Positions 54,113 through 64,000 of a DNA stretch of 64,000 nt are shown piece by piece (positions within the stretch are counted from its first letter, which is position 1; the number at the start of each line of letters is the position of its first letter). A model generated the notes under the pieces. The model had not been told where the DNA came from. It searched no databases and worked only from the letters and a program-made list of their open reading frames with translations. The position numbers and the translations under genes were made by a program. Source of the DNA: Euglena gracilis (lineage: Eukaryota > Euglenida > Euglenophyceae > Euglenales); NCBI GenBank assembly GCA_039621445.1, contig CP154956.1, positions 16,037,508-16,101,507 of the forward strand. Reading direction: 5' to 3'.

Positions 54113-57100
54113 ATGGCGGTTGACTGGGGGGGGGGGGGGGGTCTTACGCTTAAATAAACACCCCCAGATGGAAATCTTTGGTCGGTGGGGGGTCGGTGGA
54201 CCCTTGATGGGGGCCCGGAGGGGAAAAAAAAACAATGATGAAACAGGGATTACATGAAAATCCTTTAGAAATGCAAGCATTCTGCATCACGAGAGGCAGG
54301 AAACTCCTCCCTCCACCCCCATCCGAACGTCAAATAACAAAATCCCCTCTGAGTTGGCAACATACTCGGGGGATAAGTTGTTTTTGTGGCTCACTTTTTC
54401 ATAGGCGGGGGGGGGGGGGCTCCGCCCCCCCGCACCCCCCCCCCCCTCAATTAACAAAATCCCCTCTATGTTGGCAACATACTTGGAGGGCTAAATCCTT
54501 TTTGTGCAAAATTTTGCAATTATATTGAAAATCCGATGGGGAGAGGTGTTCTTTTGCCAAAAGTGGCCCAAAATGGGCATTTCCCCTCCAAGTTTTTGCA
54601 TATTCACCCCCGATCTGGATATTGCATTGATATTGACTTCTTTTCTCGGTTCTTCTTCGTTCGTGAACTCTTTTCCTTTCTTCTGGGTGTCGAAGGGCAA
54701 GTTAGGAATCAGCCAACTCCGGCGAAAAAGGCACAACTCCGGCGAACAATCACACAACAAACCGCCGGCGAGCAAGGCATGGCCCCACAATGGCAAAGTG
54801 CGGAGCCCGAGGTGTCTAAGCGGGGCCCCCGAGCAACAACAATCACACAGCAAACCGCCGGCAAGGCATGGCCTCACAATGTCTTTGCGCTTCGCCTTCG
54901 GCGTCCCTTCCTCCCTTCTCGGCTTGACTCGAGTGAGTGCGCTCCGTCGTGGCGAAGTGACCTCTTGCCCCTGGGTGGTGGTTGTCCGCCCTCTCCTCCC
55001 TGTCCCCCATTTTCTGACCGAAGGCTTTTGAAGACGTTTTATTTTATGGGCGGGGAGGGTCAGGCTCCATATTGAAAGGGGCCACGACGGTTCATCTTCG
55101 CAAAGCTGTCGGCATCGCCGCCCCAAGGCGCAGAAAGCAAGGAAAGCATGACCTCACCATCTACTTGCGCTCCGACCTTCTAGTCCCTTCCTCCCCCCGC
55201 TCCGAGCCCCGGCCCATCATTTTAAATGCAAATTTTCTCCAACCCCGGAACCAGCCATCCCCGGGGGGTGTGCCTGCTTGGGGCAGGCACCCCATCGGCA
55301 ATATCTTTTTGAAGCAAAGCAGAAAACACTTTGCCCAGGTGCTGTGAAGTTCAGGGGGCGGAGAGGACAAAGGGAGAGAAACAGATCGGGCCGGGAATGC
55401 GTGTCCCTTGGGTCGACCGACCTGTGGTGGTCGGGCCGACCACCATTTTTTTGCACTACCCCCCCCCCCTTTTTTGTATTTTTAAGCCCCCCCCCCCCTG
55501 GTCGGTGGGTGGTCGGTGGCTGGTCGGTGGGCATAAAAATGGTCTGTGAAGGCCCCAAATCACCTGGAAATGCACTTTTGGCCAGTTCTCTCCCCCAGGA
55601 CCATGTCCTGGGGGGACCTGGGGGGGGGGGCCTGGGGGGGGTCCTGGGGGGACCTTGTGGGGTCCTGGGGGGGGTCCTTCGGGGGGGTGCTGGGGGGGTC
55701 CTGGGGGGGTGCTGGGGGGGTCCTTGGTGGGTCCCGCATTTTTTTTGGCAGAAATTTTGCAGCACAAGTTCAGGTTATTCTAAGGTGGGTACCGCCCGGT
55801 GGGTCCTGGGGGGGTCCTAGGGGGGAAACTGGCCATGACTCTCACGAGAGGCAGAAAACTCCCCCCTCCACCCAGGGGGAGTTTAAAAGTCCGCAGTTGA
55901 CTCAGTAGCACAGAGTGGGTAGTTCGCCGACTAGTCGGCCAACTGGCTCCCCCCCCCCTGTCTCACCGACCAGCTGCCGACTAGGCCAACCGACCAATTG
56001 GCGTTGTCGGTCGGCCAACCAATTAGCTAGTCAGCCGACTAGTCGGCCGACTAGCCGGCCCACCCTTCCAGCCTGCCACCAAACAGTCGAAGGGTCGATC
56101 GACCAGCTGAAGGGTCGGTGACTGATGCGTGAAAAACTGGTGCCTGGAGGGGACCAGCTACCCCAAAGAGGCGCCCAACTAGGGTTAATACACATTGGGG
56201 GACCCTCGCTCGGCGCCTTCGGCGCCTCGCTCGGGTCCCCCAATGTTTTTAACCCTAGTTGGGCGCCTCTTTGGGTTCGCTGGGTCCCCTGCAGACACCA
56301 ATTTAACGACGTTGAGGGGATGGGATGGGACAGTTTGGGATGGAAACTTGACCCTAACCCTACTCCTTTAAATAACGTCATCAACTTTTCAAGTTCTGAA
56401 TTGCAGCGGCCTTCGGCCGCTGCGCGGGCATCGGCCTTCGGCCGATGCACGGCCTTCGGCCAGGCGGCCTTCGGGGCGCATGGCGGTTGACTGGTGGGGG
56501 GGGGGTCTTACGCTTAAATAAACACCCCCAGATGGAAGTCTTTGGTCGGTGGGGGGTCGGTGGACCCTTGATGGGGGCCCGGAGGGGAAAAAAAAACAAT
56601 GATGAAACAGGGATTACATGAAAATCCTTTAGAAATGCAAGCATTCTGCATCACGAGAGGCAGGAAACTCCTCCCTCCACCCCCATCCGAACGTCAAATA
56701 ACAAAATCCCCTCTGAGTTGGCAACATACTCGGGGGATAAGTTGTTTTTGTGGCTCACTTTTTCATAGGCGGGGGGGGGGGGCTCCGCCCCCCGCACCCC
56801 CCCCCTCAATTAACAAAATCCCCTCTATGTTGGCAACATACTTGGAGGGCTAAATCCTTTTTGTGCAAAATTTTGCAATTATATTGAAAATCCGATGGGG
56901 AGAGGTGTTCTTTTGCCAAAAGTGGCCCAAAATGGGCATTTCCCCTCCAAGTTTTTGCATATTCACCCCCGATCTGGATATTGCATTGATATTGACTTCT
57001 TTTCTCGGTTCTTCTTCGTTCGTGAACTCTTTTCCTTTCTTCTGGGTGTCGAAGGGCAAGTTAGGAATCAGCCAACTCCGGCGAAAAAGGCACAACTCCG

Positions 57101-57768
57101 GCGAACAATCACACAACAAACCGCCGGCGAGCAAGGCATGGCCCCACAATGGCAAAGTGCGGAGCCCGAGGTGTCTAAGCGGGGCCCCCGAGCAACAACA
57201 ATCACACAGCAAACCGCCGGCAAGGCATGGCCTCACAATGTCTTTGCGCTTCGCCTTCGGCGTCCCTTCCTCCCTTCTCGGCTTGACTCGAGTGAGTGCG
57301 CTCCGTCGTGGCGAAGTGACCTCTTGCCCCTGGGTGGTGGTTGTCCGCCCTCTCCTCCCTGTCCCCCATTTTCTGACCGAAGGCTTTTGAAGACGTTTTA
57401 TTTTATGGGCGGGGAGGGTCAGGCTCCATATTGAAAGGGGCCACGACGGTTCATCTTCGCAAAGCTGTCGGCATCGCCGCCCCAAGGCGCAGAAAGCAAG
57501 GAAAGCATGACCTCACCATCTACTTGCGCTCCGACCTTCTAGTCCCTTCCTCCCCCCGCTCCGAGCCCCGGCCCATCATTTTAAATGCAAATTTTCTCCA
57601 ACCCCGGAACCAGCCATCCCCGGGGGGTGTGCCTGCTTGGGGCAGGCACCCCATCGGCAACATCTTTTTGAAGCAAAGCAGAAAACACTTTGCCCAGGTG
57701 CTGTGAAGTTCAGGGGGCGGAGAGGACAAAGGGAGAGAAACAGATCGGGCCGGGAATGCGTGTCCCTT

Positions 57769-60700
57769 GGGGCGTTCCAAAGGCCACAGGGTCACACACA
57801 ATAGCAGTGGGAGGGTCAGCGGGAATAAATAATTAAGAATTGCTGCATGAGCAGTTGCAGTTGCGCAGCAGGCATTTGCTGACACACCCTCATGGGGGGT
57901 TTAACGGGGTTTCCTTCAGCTGTGGCCGGAAAGCCACCAGCTGGAACCCCCCCCCCCCGGAGTACCCATGCAGGTATGCCCCCCCCCCTGGGGGGGATCG
58001 CAGCCTGATGGTTGTGGGCCGAAATGTACTGAATAATGACCTTTTCGGCGCCGGGGAAAATTTTGGGGGTCGAAAATTGGTGACACACGGAAATGGGTAG
58101 TCGACCCCCCCCCCCACGTGCCCTCCCCCCCCCACCCTGGCTGTTTGGCCGATTCCCGTTCTGCCCTGCCCCCCCCCCCGGTTGGTTTGATCTGGGCGAC
58201 TTGGACTGCCTGCGCAGGCAGGCACCCCCCTCCCTTGGGGTCGTCCTTCAACCGGCTGGGTGGACAGCCCCCAGACTCTGGATCCACTGGAATTGCCATT
58301 GACCAAATTTGCCCCCCCCCCCCCCGGGATGGCAAGTCCATGAGGCAACGGCCTGTTCGCAGCATTTGGGAAGCACGTCAGCCCCCAGGTGTGCAACGCG
58401 GAAGTGCTTATGGTAAAAGGTCAGCGCAAACAGAAGGCGGGACGGTCATTTCCCTTGTGTGAGGTTTCTTCGTTTTGCAGATCTGCAATAATAAAAGCGC
58501 CATGGTTAAATCCCCCCAAATACCCTCGGGGTCCGACTTCGGCGACTGGGTTAATACCCCCCCCAGTTTCGGGCCGAAGGGGCTGTAGGTAAAAATCACA
58601 ATTTCTGCCAACAAATTACGAAAAAAAAATCTGCTTTTCTGGATCATCTAACCTCCAAAAAAAAATGCTAAATTTCATAATAAGTACAAAAACCGACCCA
58701 AAGGGGGGTTTTGGTGCTATTTTGGCTCCTACGGGACTTCGACAAATTTCGAAAATTTTGGGGTGCTATTACGCCCCTCCCCCCCCCAAATTATACCCCC
58801 CTCCTCCGGCCGGGAGTTCAGGCGAAAAAACAATTCCCCGGGGGGAGGGGGTATTATTTGGGGGGGGGGGCTTACTTCACCCAACCAACACAATTCTGCA
58901 AAATGCAAACAGGTTGGTGCCAGGGTAATCAATGTATTAAAAAAAGCAGCCACACACAAATACACAGCCACACCCCTGCAGAGCCCTTTTGGCGCAGCTC
59001 AGAATCCCAGAACCAAATGGAAATCAAACGGGAGCGATGACCCCAAGGGAAGGGACGAGTGCACCGGAACCCAGCACACGAGGCATACAGGGACCTCCAG
59101 TTGGGCTTCTGCACGTTGGGGGGGGGTTCACTTGCGGAGGGGAAAAAGGTTCGCAGCACACTTGCGCTGCGCATGTGGGGAGCCGGGCAGCGTGGTTGCC
59201 CCTCTTGCCTCTCCTTGCTCGGCGTTTGTTGCTCATCTGGAGAGGGATATTGGCAAAAAAGTTTTCCCCAACGTGTCTACACACATGCATGAACACCTAC
59301 GCACAAAAACATGCATACACCAATACATTTTCATCTCAAACACACAATCCAGGACTGCCCCTACGCAGCACAAGCTTAGCAGTGCGCTCTCACCTGAGGT
59401 CAGTCCTGTGAGCGCAAACTTTTGCGAATATAATTTTCTTCAATCCAAAGTATGCCCTGGAAAGAGCACCCCCCCCCCGTCGTTTTCAGACTTGCTTGCT
59501 GTCCGGCTCAGGTCACATGGTCAGCCGCCAACATCAACAGATCACTGCTGCACATCCCCCACAAACAGGAGGCAAGAGCAGCGCTGGGGGCCTCAGGGTA
59601 TTAAACCGCCTGTGGGAGCCACGATTTCCCACAGCGCCAGCCTACAAATAGTACCCAATCCCAGCCATCACTCCAGCACCAGTCCACACCGCAGCAAACA
59701 TGCCAAACTCCTGCCAATGTTTCAGCCAGGCTTCTGTTTGAGCACCTCCGGGGGGGTCAAATAAAGGGGGGGTAAACAGGCCTTTTCACCCTTGTTCGGT
59801 GAAAAGGATAATAGTTTCTAAAATTTTCCAGGTTGGAGGGGGTCGGACCCCCCCCCAGGGCTTCCTATTCCTCCCTGGGGAGGGCGACCACCACCCCGCC
59901 TTCCCAAACTGCCAGGAGCAGGGCTGCGTTTTCAGAGTCCCTTTATTTGAGCATTTGGGGGGTCCTCTGGCCCGTGGTTGTGTACAAATAAGGGGAGGGG
60001 GGTATGCAAAGGCTGGATACAGGCCAAAATTCTGGGAAATCCATCATTCATCCTTCATCATTCAAAAACCATCATTTCGTCAAAAAAAAGTGCAATATGG
60101 AAGATTAATATGGAAGATTGTTTCACCTTCTGTCGTGGCCCAGCCAAGCGCCCAGGGGGGGGGGTTCCTTTGGTGTTGAGTTTGGTGCAAGGGGGGAATC
60201 CGGGTAGACTCCCCACTCCCTGGGCAGGTTTCGGGGAAACAGTTGGAAAAAAAAACCAAACAGGTAAAAAAACAGTAAAACAGGTAAAAGCATGTAAGCA
60301 AGGGGGGAAATGCGCTAGCCCATCCTCAAAAAAAAGCGCAAAAATGCTCATGAGTTATGGCGATTTACGGTCCAAAACAGCGTGCCGACTCTGCTGTTTT
60401 TGGCCGGATGTAGGCCAAAAAAAGACGAAAACTCGAAAAGGATTTTGTCCAAAACAATTGAGTGTTTTTCGACCCCCTGCCCCCCCCCCATTTTTGGCCC
60501 GAAACCCATGCAATTTGACTGGGCCGGGTTGGTCTGCCCTGACTGCCACATGCCTCAAACATCTGCTGCAGCATGGCACCATCACACACGTAAGAGCTGA
60601 GCACGAACCCCCACCCAAAATAAGACCACCCCTGACGGAACGAAGTGCCGAAGAAGTGAAAAAATTTCCCTGAAAAATTACCAAAAACACCAATTTCACA

Positions 60701-60840
60701 CAAAAATGATCATTCATTTTTTTTAGGTTTTTGAAGTGCAAAGACATGCTAAATGTCAACTTACACTGATTTACACATGGCGTGAAGCGCCGAAGAAAAA
60801 TTTTCAACACTTTTGGGAACCTGAAAAATGATGTTTTTTT
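57769..60840. other. spacer, no supported gene
   Basis: Many C and G runs (for example 57950-57960, 58313-58326, 58859-58870) interrupt all frames. Open frames of 100-330 codons exist (58763-59764 and 58989-59411) but are Pro/Thr/Ser-rich, cross homopolymers and show no domain. I cannot support a gene. Confidence 0.5.
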
Positions 60841-60855
60841 TCGGGCCAAAAAAAT

Positions 60856-60885
60856 CCCAAAATAAGACCCAGGTCTTATTTTGGG
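60856..60885. repeat. perfect 14-bp inverted repeat
   Basis: CCCAAAATAAGACC and its reverse complement are separated by two bases. One arm also occurs alone at about 60616-60629. Confidence 0.85.
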
Positions 60886-60889
60886 GGGT

Positions 60890-62500
60890 TTGACACAAAA
60901 CCTGGTTTAACGCCGATCCCCCCCCCCCGCCCCGGCCTCCTTACAGCCAAACTTGGCCTCCCTAAAGTTGGCCTTCGGCTTTTTGCACGTGGCTGCCATT
61001 ATATGTCATTTTTTTTGCAAATTTTTGCAAATTTTTGATTTTTTTTTGAAAACTGACATTTCCTCATAATTCCATAAAAATACTGTAACTTTGGTTCCAT
61101 TTTTTTTGCATGTTTTTTGGAGAGTTTGTGTGTTTTTGTGGTTTTGTGAATTTGGACGGGGAAATCAAAATATCGACACATAGGGCGTTCCGAAGCCTGT
61201 AGGCCTCCAGGCACTTCCTTTGCTTTTGCTCCATTTTCGAGATACTTTTGAAAACATCGATTTTTGACCCAAAAATAAGCCCAAAATGGACCCTGAAATG
61301 TCAGTAAACCATGGTTGGATAGGGCATTCCAAGGGCTTCATTTTTGCTCTCCAGATTGTTCCTTTCATTTTGCTTCATTGTCGAGATATTTTGGGAAAAT
61401 TGATTTTTTGACCAAAAAAAACGGCCCAAAAAAACACCCCAAAATGGCCGTTTTGGGCCACAAAAGCACCCCGGAACATGGGGGCCAGGCATGTCAGCAA
61501 CCAAAACAGCGAACGACGGGTGATAGAGGGCCTCCAGGGGTACATTTCGTCTGACGGACACTTCCGGAAATAATGGACATTTTCTCGAGATATTTATTTA
61601 CCAAAAATCTAACTGCAGTTAAATGGCAGAGCCAGAAGAGGGGGGCCAATCCACCCAGTTTGGACCCCATCGCGGAGGTGATTCGGAAACTCGGGATCCA
61701 GCCGCTCGCGACTGGAAAAAGATTCGGCGATACTCCGCAGTTTTCATTCCCCCTTTTTCCCCTGTGGCAAGCTTCGCTCTTACTCAAAAGAGATAAGAGT
61801 TCAGCGACCGCCCCATTATGCGCAACCAGTTGCTCACATTCTGAAAATCAGCCCCAGTTGTTCCTTATATTTGGGTGTTGCTTAAAACCAAAAAAATGGG
61901 TGACTCATAGCGAGGGGTTGTTTCCATTTGGGGGAGGAGGGTTTAACACGGATGTTATGGATATTCATTGTAACCCCAACATCCAAGGTGCAATCGGGTC
62001 AAAATCCCAAATTTGGGTTTGGGATTTTGGGCGCTTTTTACCCCCAGCAGGGCAAAATACAAGTGGAGGGCAGAGTCCCATACACCCACGCTGGGGAAGG
62101 GAGTGGAACGACCCCTCAAAAAAAAACCTGGTACGAAGCACTAGAAAAAAAATTTCCACTGAGAAAACATTTTGGTTGTAGAGGGGTCCCAAAACGAAGG
62201 GGTCCCAACAAAGGGGATGATCGAAAGCTACTCCTTTATTCTGCTGCACCTCTATTCCTCAAATTGAATGGTAGATCCCAATTTGGCCCCAGAAAAATCC
62301 AGAATTGAATATAGCATTCGTGTGAGGTTCAAAACACAGCCTTTTGCCAAAGGCATGTTGCTCAGGGGTTTTTATCAAGACCGGGGGGGAAGGGGGGGGT
62401 CCCGGGGGACCCACCCACTTTTGCCCGAAAATGGCCAAAAATGATTTAAAAAGGACCTTTTTCAAAATTCAAAATTTCAAATTCAAATTTCAAAATTTTC
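60890..62500. other. spacer with degenerate repeats, no supported gene
   Basis: Three degenerate copies of a segment containing a TTTCGAGATA or TCTCGAGATA word preceded by a C/T-rich GGCNTCCAGG stretch lie at about 61190-61260, 61323-61393 and 61526-61600. A short open stretch LDPIAEVIRKLGIQPLATGK (about 61660-61720) is coding-like but isolated. Confidence 0.4.
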
Positions 62501-63010
62501 GGTGCCTTCGGCGCCGAAAAAGAAAAACCCACCAGCCCCTACCCCGACCCCAGGGATGGATGGGAAGCCTTGAGGGGGGGGGGGGGGGGGGTCGGACCCC
62601 CCCCTCCCGACACGGAGGGGGGGGGGTGGGTCGGGGTCGGACCCCCCCCTCCTACCTCGAAACTGAGGGGGGGCCGAAATTTTTTCGATTTCATGGACGG
62701 GCAAAGGGCCGGAAATCGGGTCGGAATCGGTCAAAAACACCTGATTTTTCTTTGAAAATCGATCCAAAAATGCTCAATTTTTTGAATTTTTTTGAACATG
62801 TTTTTGGGGAAAAACACCAACACATCAAAAAATGGGCAATATGGCCAAAAGTCAGCAAAAGGGGTGTTTTTTGCTCATTTTCCGGCGCGCAGCGCCGGAA
62901 GAAAATTTTCTGCTATTTTTGGCACCTGTCAAGGAGGGGGGGGTGGGGGGGTCCGGACCCCCCTCCCAACATCTAGGGGGGATTTGGATTTGGATTTGTA
63001 GTGCCCCGCA
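62494..63010. repeat. hairpins and G/C-run palindromes
   Basis: TTTTCGGTGCC-TTCG-GCGCCGAAAA-type hairpin at about 62498-62521, G-run/C-run palindromes of the form GGGGGTCGGACCCCC at about 62570-62660 and 62938-62967, and TTTTCCGGCGC-GCAGCGCCGGAAG at about 62877-62903. No gene is supported. Confidence 0.7.
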
Positions 63011-63279
63011 TTGCTGCGCAGTGCCTCCAGCCGTGGGCGTACACAAGCACCACTCAGGAGGGCACCCCCGGAGCCCGGGCATTAAGATTTGATGTGGGAT
63101 TTTGGGATTTGTTGGGGGTTCGCCTGTGGGGGGGTGTGGGGTTTAGTGTCCAGGGGGCAAATAGAGTGAGTTGCGAAAACTAGAGAGTACCGTAAAAGTA
63201 CGGGGTGGGGGATAGGGGAAAAAAAAAACGTGGGTGAACAGTGGGAGGGAATGACACAGGAGGCGCGGAGAGGAGTCCA

Positions 63280-63960
63280 AAGTACAGGGTGTCCAAAGGA
63301 AAGGGCGAGCATGGTTGGTTGTGGATATCCGGAGCCTTTGGGGGGTCTGGGCAGTCGGTGTGAAGAACAGCACAGGGGGGGGGGGGGGTGTTCAGAAGTT
63401 CGACGCGTAGCACACCTTGGAAGTTCGGAGGGTTGGACACACTGGGGTGGTTGGAGGTGAAACAAAAGTCGGTGAGTAGGACACCATTGGTGGGTCCACA
63501 AATTGGGTGGGTTGAACACCACGGGGTGGGTTAGTAAAACAACATGGGATGGGGTAATTGGTGTAGTCCAGAAATTTGATGGGTCTGAAACCAGGGATGA
63601 GGGTGTCCAGAAGTTCGTGGGAGAAACACCATGGGTTTTTGCAGAATAAATATATCATGGTGGGCAAGACAGGGCGGAATATATTGGGTACCCGGAAGTT
63701 CGCGGTTAAACACTGAGGGGTGGAAGAAATTCAGTGGGTGAGATAGATGGGGTGGTTGGGGTTATCCAGAAGCTCGGTGGGCCAGGTAACGCGGGTTGAT
63801 TTGGGTGGGGGGGGGGGGGGGGGGGGGGGGCAAGATGGGGGATGTTGTAAATTTTGGTGAGGCAGCAGAAGAAACTATGCATCGGTTGGTGCTCGTAAAA
63901 AATATGCTTGCATGCTGATGCAGGCTGTGAAATAAATCGGCACAAATTCAACAAACCGCG
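63280..63960 (+). repeat. degenerate minisatellite with CCAGAAGTTCG core
   Basis: The words GTCCAGAAGTTCG, GGGTTGAACACCA and GGGGTGGTTGG recur in the same order at roughly 35-60 bp intervals with many changes. A G run at 63809-63830 interrupts it. No gene is seen up to the window end. Confidence 0.6.
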
Positions 63961-64000
63961 GAAAGAGCTGTGTCTCACCGTGGTCTGGAGGGGGCACGGG

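Larger units (their letters stand above)
52247..57768 (+). repeat. 2.36 kb tandem repeat, about 2.3 copies
   Basis: Units start with TCTGGATATTGCATTGATAT at about 52247, 54614 and 56973. Copies 1 and 2 are nearly identical along 2.36 kb; copy 3 stops at about 57768 (GCGTGTCCCTTGG then unrelated DNA). Each unit contains the DIRS 5' leader and right terminus, a second partial terminus with the left-end module inverted, a G-rich minisatellite, CGACTAGTCGG palindromes, a 114-nt hairpin and a chain of TTCG-loop hairpins. Frames of about 175-211 codons in each copy run through DIRS termini and are not genes. Confidence 0.95.

Noticed and set aside
54491-57485. Repeated 175-211 codon ORFs in the tandem units
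   Set aside because: They cross DIRS terminal repeats and homopolymers, are open on both strands and show no domain.
58763-59764. 333-codon ORF
   Set aside because: It crosses long C and G runs with low-complexity composition and no recognisable domain.

Overview
The window is nuclear DNA from a eukaryote with a large, repeat-rich genome. It carries chromodomain Ty3/gypsy LTR retrotransposons, DIRS-type tyrosine-recombinase retrotransposons, intron-split genes, many microsatellites and long G or C runs. There is no rRNA or tRNA gene and no operon-like gene packing. The species cannot be read from the sequence. Retrotransposon-borne cytosine methyltransferases have been described in dinoflagellates and in a charophyte alga, so an alga or other protist is plausible, but this is inference.

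Layout. 0-7.3 kb is the 3' part of a Ty3/gypsy element: the end of integrase with a chromodomain, then an intact 1,839-codon ORF of unknown function in the same orientation, then a possible 3' LTR. 7.3-9.85 kb is spacer with microsatellites and the probable last exons of two convergent host genes. 9,859-16,729 is a complete 6.87 kb DNA transposon with 23-bp terminal inverted repeats and a 5-bp target duplication. It holds one intron-split minus-strand gene and about 24 copies of an 18-bp palindrome, all outside its exons. 17.3-20.6 kb is a foldback-like composite: a 71-bp satellite of about 32 units flanked by two inverted arrays of 28-bp palindromes. 20.6-26.1 kb is AT-rich DNA with microsatellites and a few candidate exons.

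26.2-35.8 kb holds two DIRS elements. DIRS-1 (26,168-30,721) shows the full terminal and internal complementary repeat architecture and a recombinase with all catalytic residues. The other (about 31.7-35.8 kb) is a wreck with an internal 1.08 kb inversion. 36,281-47,820 is a complete but decayed Ty3/gypsy element with 2-3% diverged LTRs. Its order is gag, C5-cytosine-methyltransferase-like domain, Dam-like N6-adenine-methyltransferase-like domain, protease, RT, RNase H, integrase, chromodomain. 48,611-52,449 is a third DIRS element with an internal deletion. Its 5' end is the start of a 2.36 kb tandem repeat (52.25-57.77 kb, about 2.3 copies) rich in hairpins. 57.8-64 kb is repeat-derived spacer with no gene I can support.

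Nearly all coding capacity belongs to mobile elements. The most unusual features are the two-methyltransferase gypsy element, the palindrome-studded DNA transposon, and the very large accessory ORF at 0.6-6.1 kb. Frameshifts and stops are described where seen; no reading frame was repaired.
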